The notes below the pieces were generated by a model that saw nothing but the letters and a program-made list of their open reading frames with translations, had not been told where the DNA came from and did not search any database. The position numbers and the translations under genes are program-made. Source: Alphaproteobacteria bacterium (GTDB lineage: Bacteria > Pseudomonadota > Alphaproteobacteria > Rickettsiales > UBA998). Taken from it: 6,651 bases of DNA. Location: the NCBI GenBank assembly GCA_021730835.1, contig JAKFYP010000012.1, positions 1 through 6,651 on the forward strand, written 5' to 3'. Shown one piece after another: positions 4,760-6,651 of this stretch; the stretch's first letter is position 1, and the number at the start of each line of letters is the position of its first letter.

Positions 4760-6651
4760 ATGGTAGGAATTTCCTCCGCCAGCAGCATCGCGTATGCGGC
4801 ACAAGCAGGCATTTTCGGGCTTTCAGAAGCAAATCAGCAAATTTCCATCTCCACGGCGCGGCTTGCCAGCGGCAATCGCCATGTGCGCGCCGGGGACGAT
4901 ATCGCCTCGCTGAGTCAGGCCATCCGCCTCCAGACCGAGGTGACATCGCTCAGGCAGGCGTTGCAAAATACCGGGCAGGCGGGCAGCCTGCTCCAGACGG
5001 CTTATGACGGGCTGTCTACCATCAACGATATTCTCACCGATCTCAAGGGCATCGCCGTGCAGGCCTCCTCCGGCTCGCTGACCGCCGCTGACCGGGCCTT
5101 TTTGCAGGTCGAATTCGATGAGTTGGCCGATGAAATTGACTCGATTGCCGGTAATACCGCATTCAACGATATTGCGTTGCTCAACGGCTCGCTTTCCGAG
5201 GAAAGCCTGATCACCACGCCTGACGAAGCGGCCACTGCCGCCCGCGCCCAGCTTACCTTCGCCGTGAATATCGGTGCGGGGCAAACCGTCGTCATCAACG
5301 GCGTCACATTCACCGAGGGCGCGCAGTTCGCCGCAGGCGGCTCCACCAATGCCTCGCTGAACAACCTCGCGGTTGCCATCAATACCTCAACCAACGCCAA
5401 TATCACCCGGATTACCGCCACCGTGGACACTAACATCCTTACGCTGACCGCCGATGCCGGCGGGGAGTTGGGGTACGTCAATCTGGTCAATCAGGGAACA
5501 TCCACAGCGGCCTTTGCGACGGCGGGCGATACCACGGCAGTCGCTAACCTGTTTGCCTTCTCCGGCGGAGCAGATGACGGGCTGACCGATAATTCCGTGC
5601 GGGCGACGGGCACGAGCGGCGATGCGCTGGTGACCGCCCAGAACCAGACCCCGGCGGAACTGCAACTGATTTTAACCGGGCTTCCGGTCAATAACGAAAC
5701 GTTCAGCATTGACGACAGCAATGGCGGCCTGCTGGCCCTGCGCTTCCGGGATACGCCCGCCACCTCGACCGATGTGCAAATCGGGGCGACGGCGGCGGAG
5801 ACCGTGCAGAATATCATTGACACCATCGCCAACTATACCGGCACGGCGCGCTATACGCTCGACCAACTCGATTTCATCCGCGACGGAGACACGTTGCTGA
5901 TTCGCAGCAAATCGCCGGGCAACCCGCTCGATCTGGTGGCGGCTGCCTTCAACTTCACCGAGGCGGCAACCAATACCTCACTTTCCGGCGCGACGCTCAA
6001 TACCGGCGTCAATGAGGGCGTCAATACCAGTGGCGTCACCAACACGGATTTTCTCGGCACGATCAGCGGCTTTACGGCTACCTATAATTCCGCCGATAAT
6101 GTGACGGCGCAAGTTACGGTCGGCGATTACACCTATCAGGCCACCATCACCGATACCACCCCGGCGGCGGATACTTTTGCCCGCTTCAGCTCGACCACGG
6201 CGGGTGGCGGGTATTTCGACGTTGAGTTGGCAACGGGCGGGCTTTCCGTGGCCGACCAGACCGATGCCAATACCTATGCCTCGCGGCTGGATGCGGCGTT
6301 CGGCGGGCTGACCTTCCGGCAAAACCGTATTGCTACCAGCTTCAGCGGCTCGGGCGATTTAATTGGCGCACGGGTTGAATTCCTGCGCGGCAGCTTCGGC
6401 AATATTGACGTGGAAAGTATCGGTGTCACTGCTCCTCCCAGCGGCGGCGAGAATGCCAATATTGAGATTGTCGTCGAAGGCGAAACATTCCGCTCAGCTA
6501 CCAATCTCGGCGATTCGATCAGCGAGTTCGAGATTATTGAGTTTACCAGCGCTACTACCAGTAATACGATCACCCTGCGCAACGGCGATAACGAAATTGA
6601 CCTCTCCACCGAGGCAGTGGCCGACGCGTTCGAGGCGGATCTGCGTGACTC
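4760..6651 (+). CDS. fliC: Large flagellin, N-terminal 630 residues (3' end outside window)
   Basis: This is the filament subunit of the flagellum, exported through the flagellar type III apparatus. The frame stays open from the ATG to the window edge. Residues 1-144 are the conserved D0/D1 helical region: AARLASG-type motif LASGNRHVRAGDDIA (35-49), ALQNTGQAGSLLQTAYDGL, DLKGIAVQASSGSLTAADR, LADEIDSIAGNTAFNDIALLNGS. A long beta-rich, Thr/Ala/Asn-rich variable region follows. Residues about 165-240 resemble a Flagellin_IN repeat (VVINGVTF ... LAVAINTSTNANI ... LTLTADAGG). A second Ig-like block lies near 297-390. Near 568-630 (IEIVVEGETFRSATNLGDSI) is a segment like those before the C-terminal D1 helix in long alphaproteobacterial flagellins. 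The C-terminal D1/D0 helices are not reached, so the full protein probably exceeds 700 residues. There is no Cys or Trp, and only two Lys in 630 residues. The start is supported by AGGAG 8 bases upstream. Confidence 0.95.
   Translation, partial: MVGISSASSIAYAAQAGIFGLSEANQQISISTARLASGNRHVRAGDDIASLSQAIRLQTEVTSLRQALQNTGQAGSLLQTAYDGLSTINDILTDLKGIAVQASSGSLTAADRAFLQVEFDELADEIDSIAGNTAFNDIALLNGSLSEESLITTPDEAATAARAQLTFAVNIGAGQTVVINGVTFTEGAQFAAGGSTNASLNNLAVAINTSTNANITRITATVDTNILTLTADAGGELGYVNLVNQGTSTAAFATAGDTTAVANLFAFSGGADDGLTDNSVRATGTSGDALVTAQNQTPAELQLILTGLPVNNETFSIDDSNGGLLALRFRDTPATSTDVQIGATAAETVQNIIDTIANYTGTARYTLDQLDFIRDGDTLLIRSKSPGNPLDLVAAAFNFTEAATNTSLSGATLNTGVNEGVNTSGVTNTDFLGTISGFTATYNSADNVTAQVTVGDYTYQATITDTTPAADTFARFSSTTAGGGYFDVELATGGLSVADQTDANTYASRLDAAFGGLTFRQNRIATSFSGSGDLIGARVEFLRGSFGNIDVESIGVTAPPSGGENANIEIVVEGETFRSATNLGDSISEFEIIEFTSATTSNTITLRNGDNEIDLSTEAVADAFEADLRD

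Noticed and set aside
4735..4760. Sigma54-like promoter at TGGCCCC upstream of the flagellin
   Set aside because: The GC element at the required distance is missing, and the site would lie inside the ribosome-site region.
4823..5490. Two long - strand open frames (153 and 162 codons) opposite the flagellin gene
   Set aside because: They are mirror frames of a GC-rich gene with strong codon bias; the + strand frame reads as flagellin without a stop.

Overview
The window looks like chromosomal DNA from a motile alphaproteobacterium. GC is moderately high by eye, with AT-rich patches between genes. The strongest pointer is the pair tolC-popZ at the left edge: PopZ is the alphaproteobacterial polar organizer, and a TolC-family gene directly upstream of it is a familiar arrangement in that class. 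A short HolC and a flagellin fit the same picture. I cannot place it below class level.

Layout, left to right on the + strand unless stated. (1) The 3' part of a TolC-type outer membrane efflux gene (1-780), followed after 8 bases by popZ (789-1469). (2) A 146-bp full-length palindrome bounded by TA dinucleotides (1467-1612). It has inserted into the popZ stop codon and replaced TAA with TAG. (3) A short promoter/leader region, then a thioredoxin gene with an unusual WCNPC active site (1834-2166), followed closely by a short glutamine-synthetase-like gene (2174-3016). (4) On the - strand, ending five bases from the preceding gene, a SprA-like putative metalloprotease (3022-3804). Its conserved core is present twice, once with HExxH and once without. 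(5) An AT-rich divergent intergenic region, then holC, the chi subunit of DNA polymerase III (4039-4521). (6) A second TA-bounded palindrome of 107 bp (4560-4666) and a short region with repeated CACGTAG motifs. (7) The first 630 codons of a very large flagellin (4760 to the window end, still open).

The genes do not form one pathway. They are housekeeping genes (efflux, cell pole, redox, replication, motility) that meet in an unusual order. The two palindromic elements lie at two of the junctions, including the point after popZ where valS is often found in relatives. No phage genes, transposase, CRISPR array, tRNA or rRNA was seen. The most distinctive content is: the GS-like protein that keeps the metal and glutamate residues but lacks both classical ammonium-site acids; the metalloprotease with one active and one apparently dead copy of its core; and the element that supplies the stop codon of popZ.
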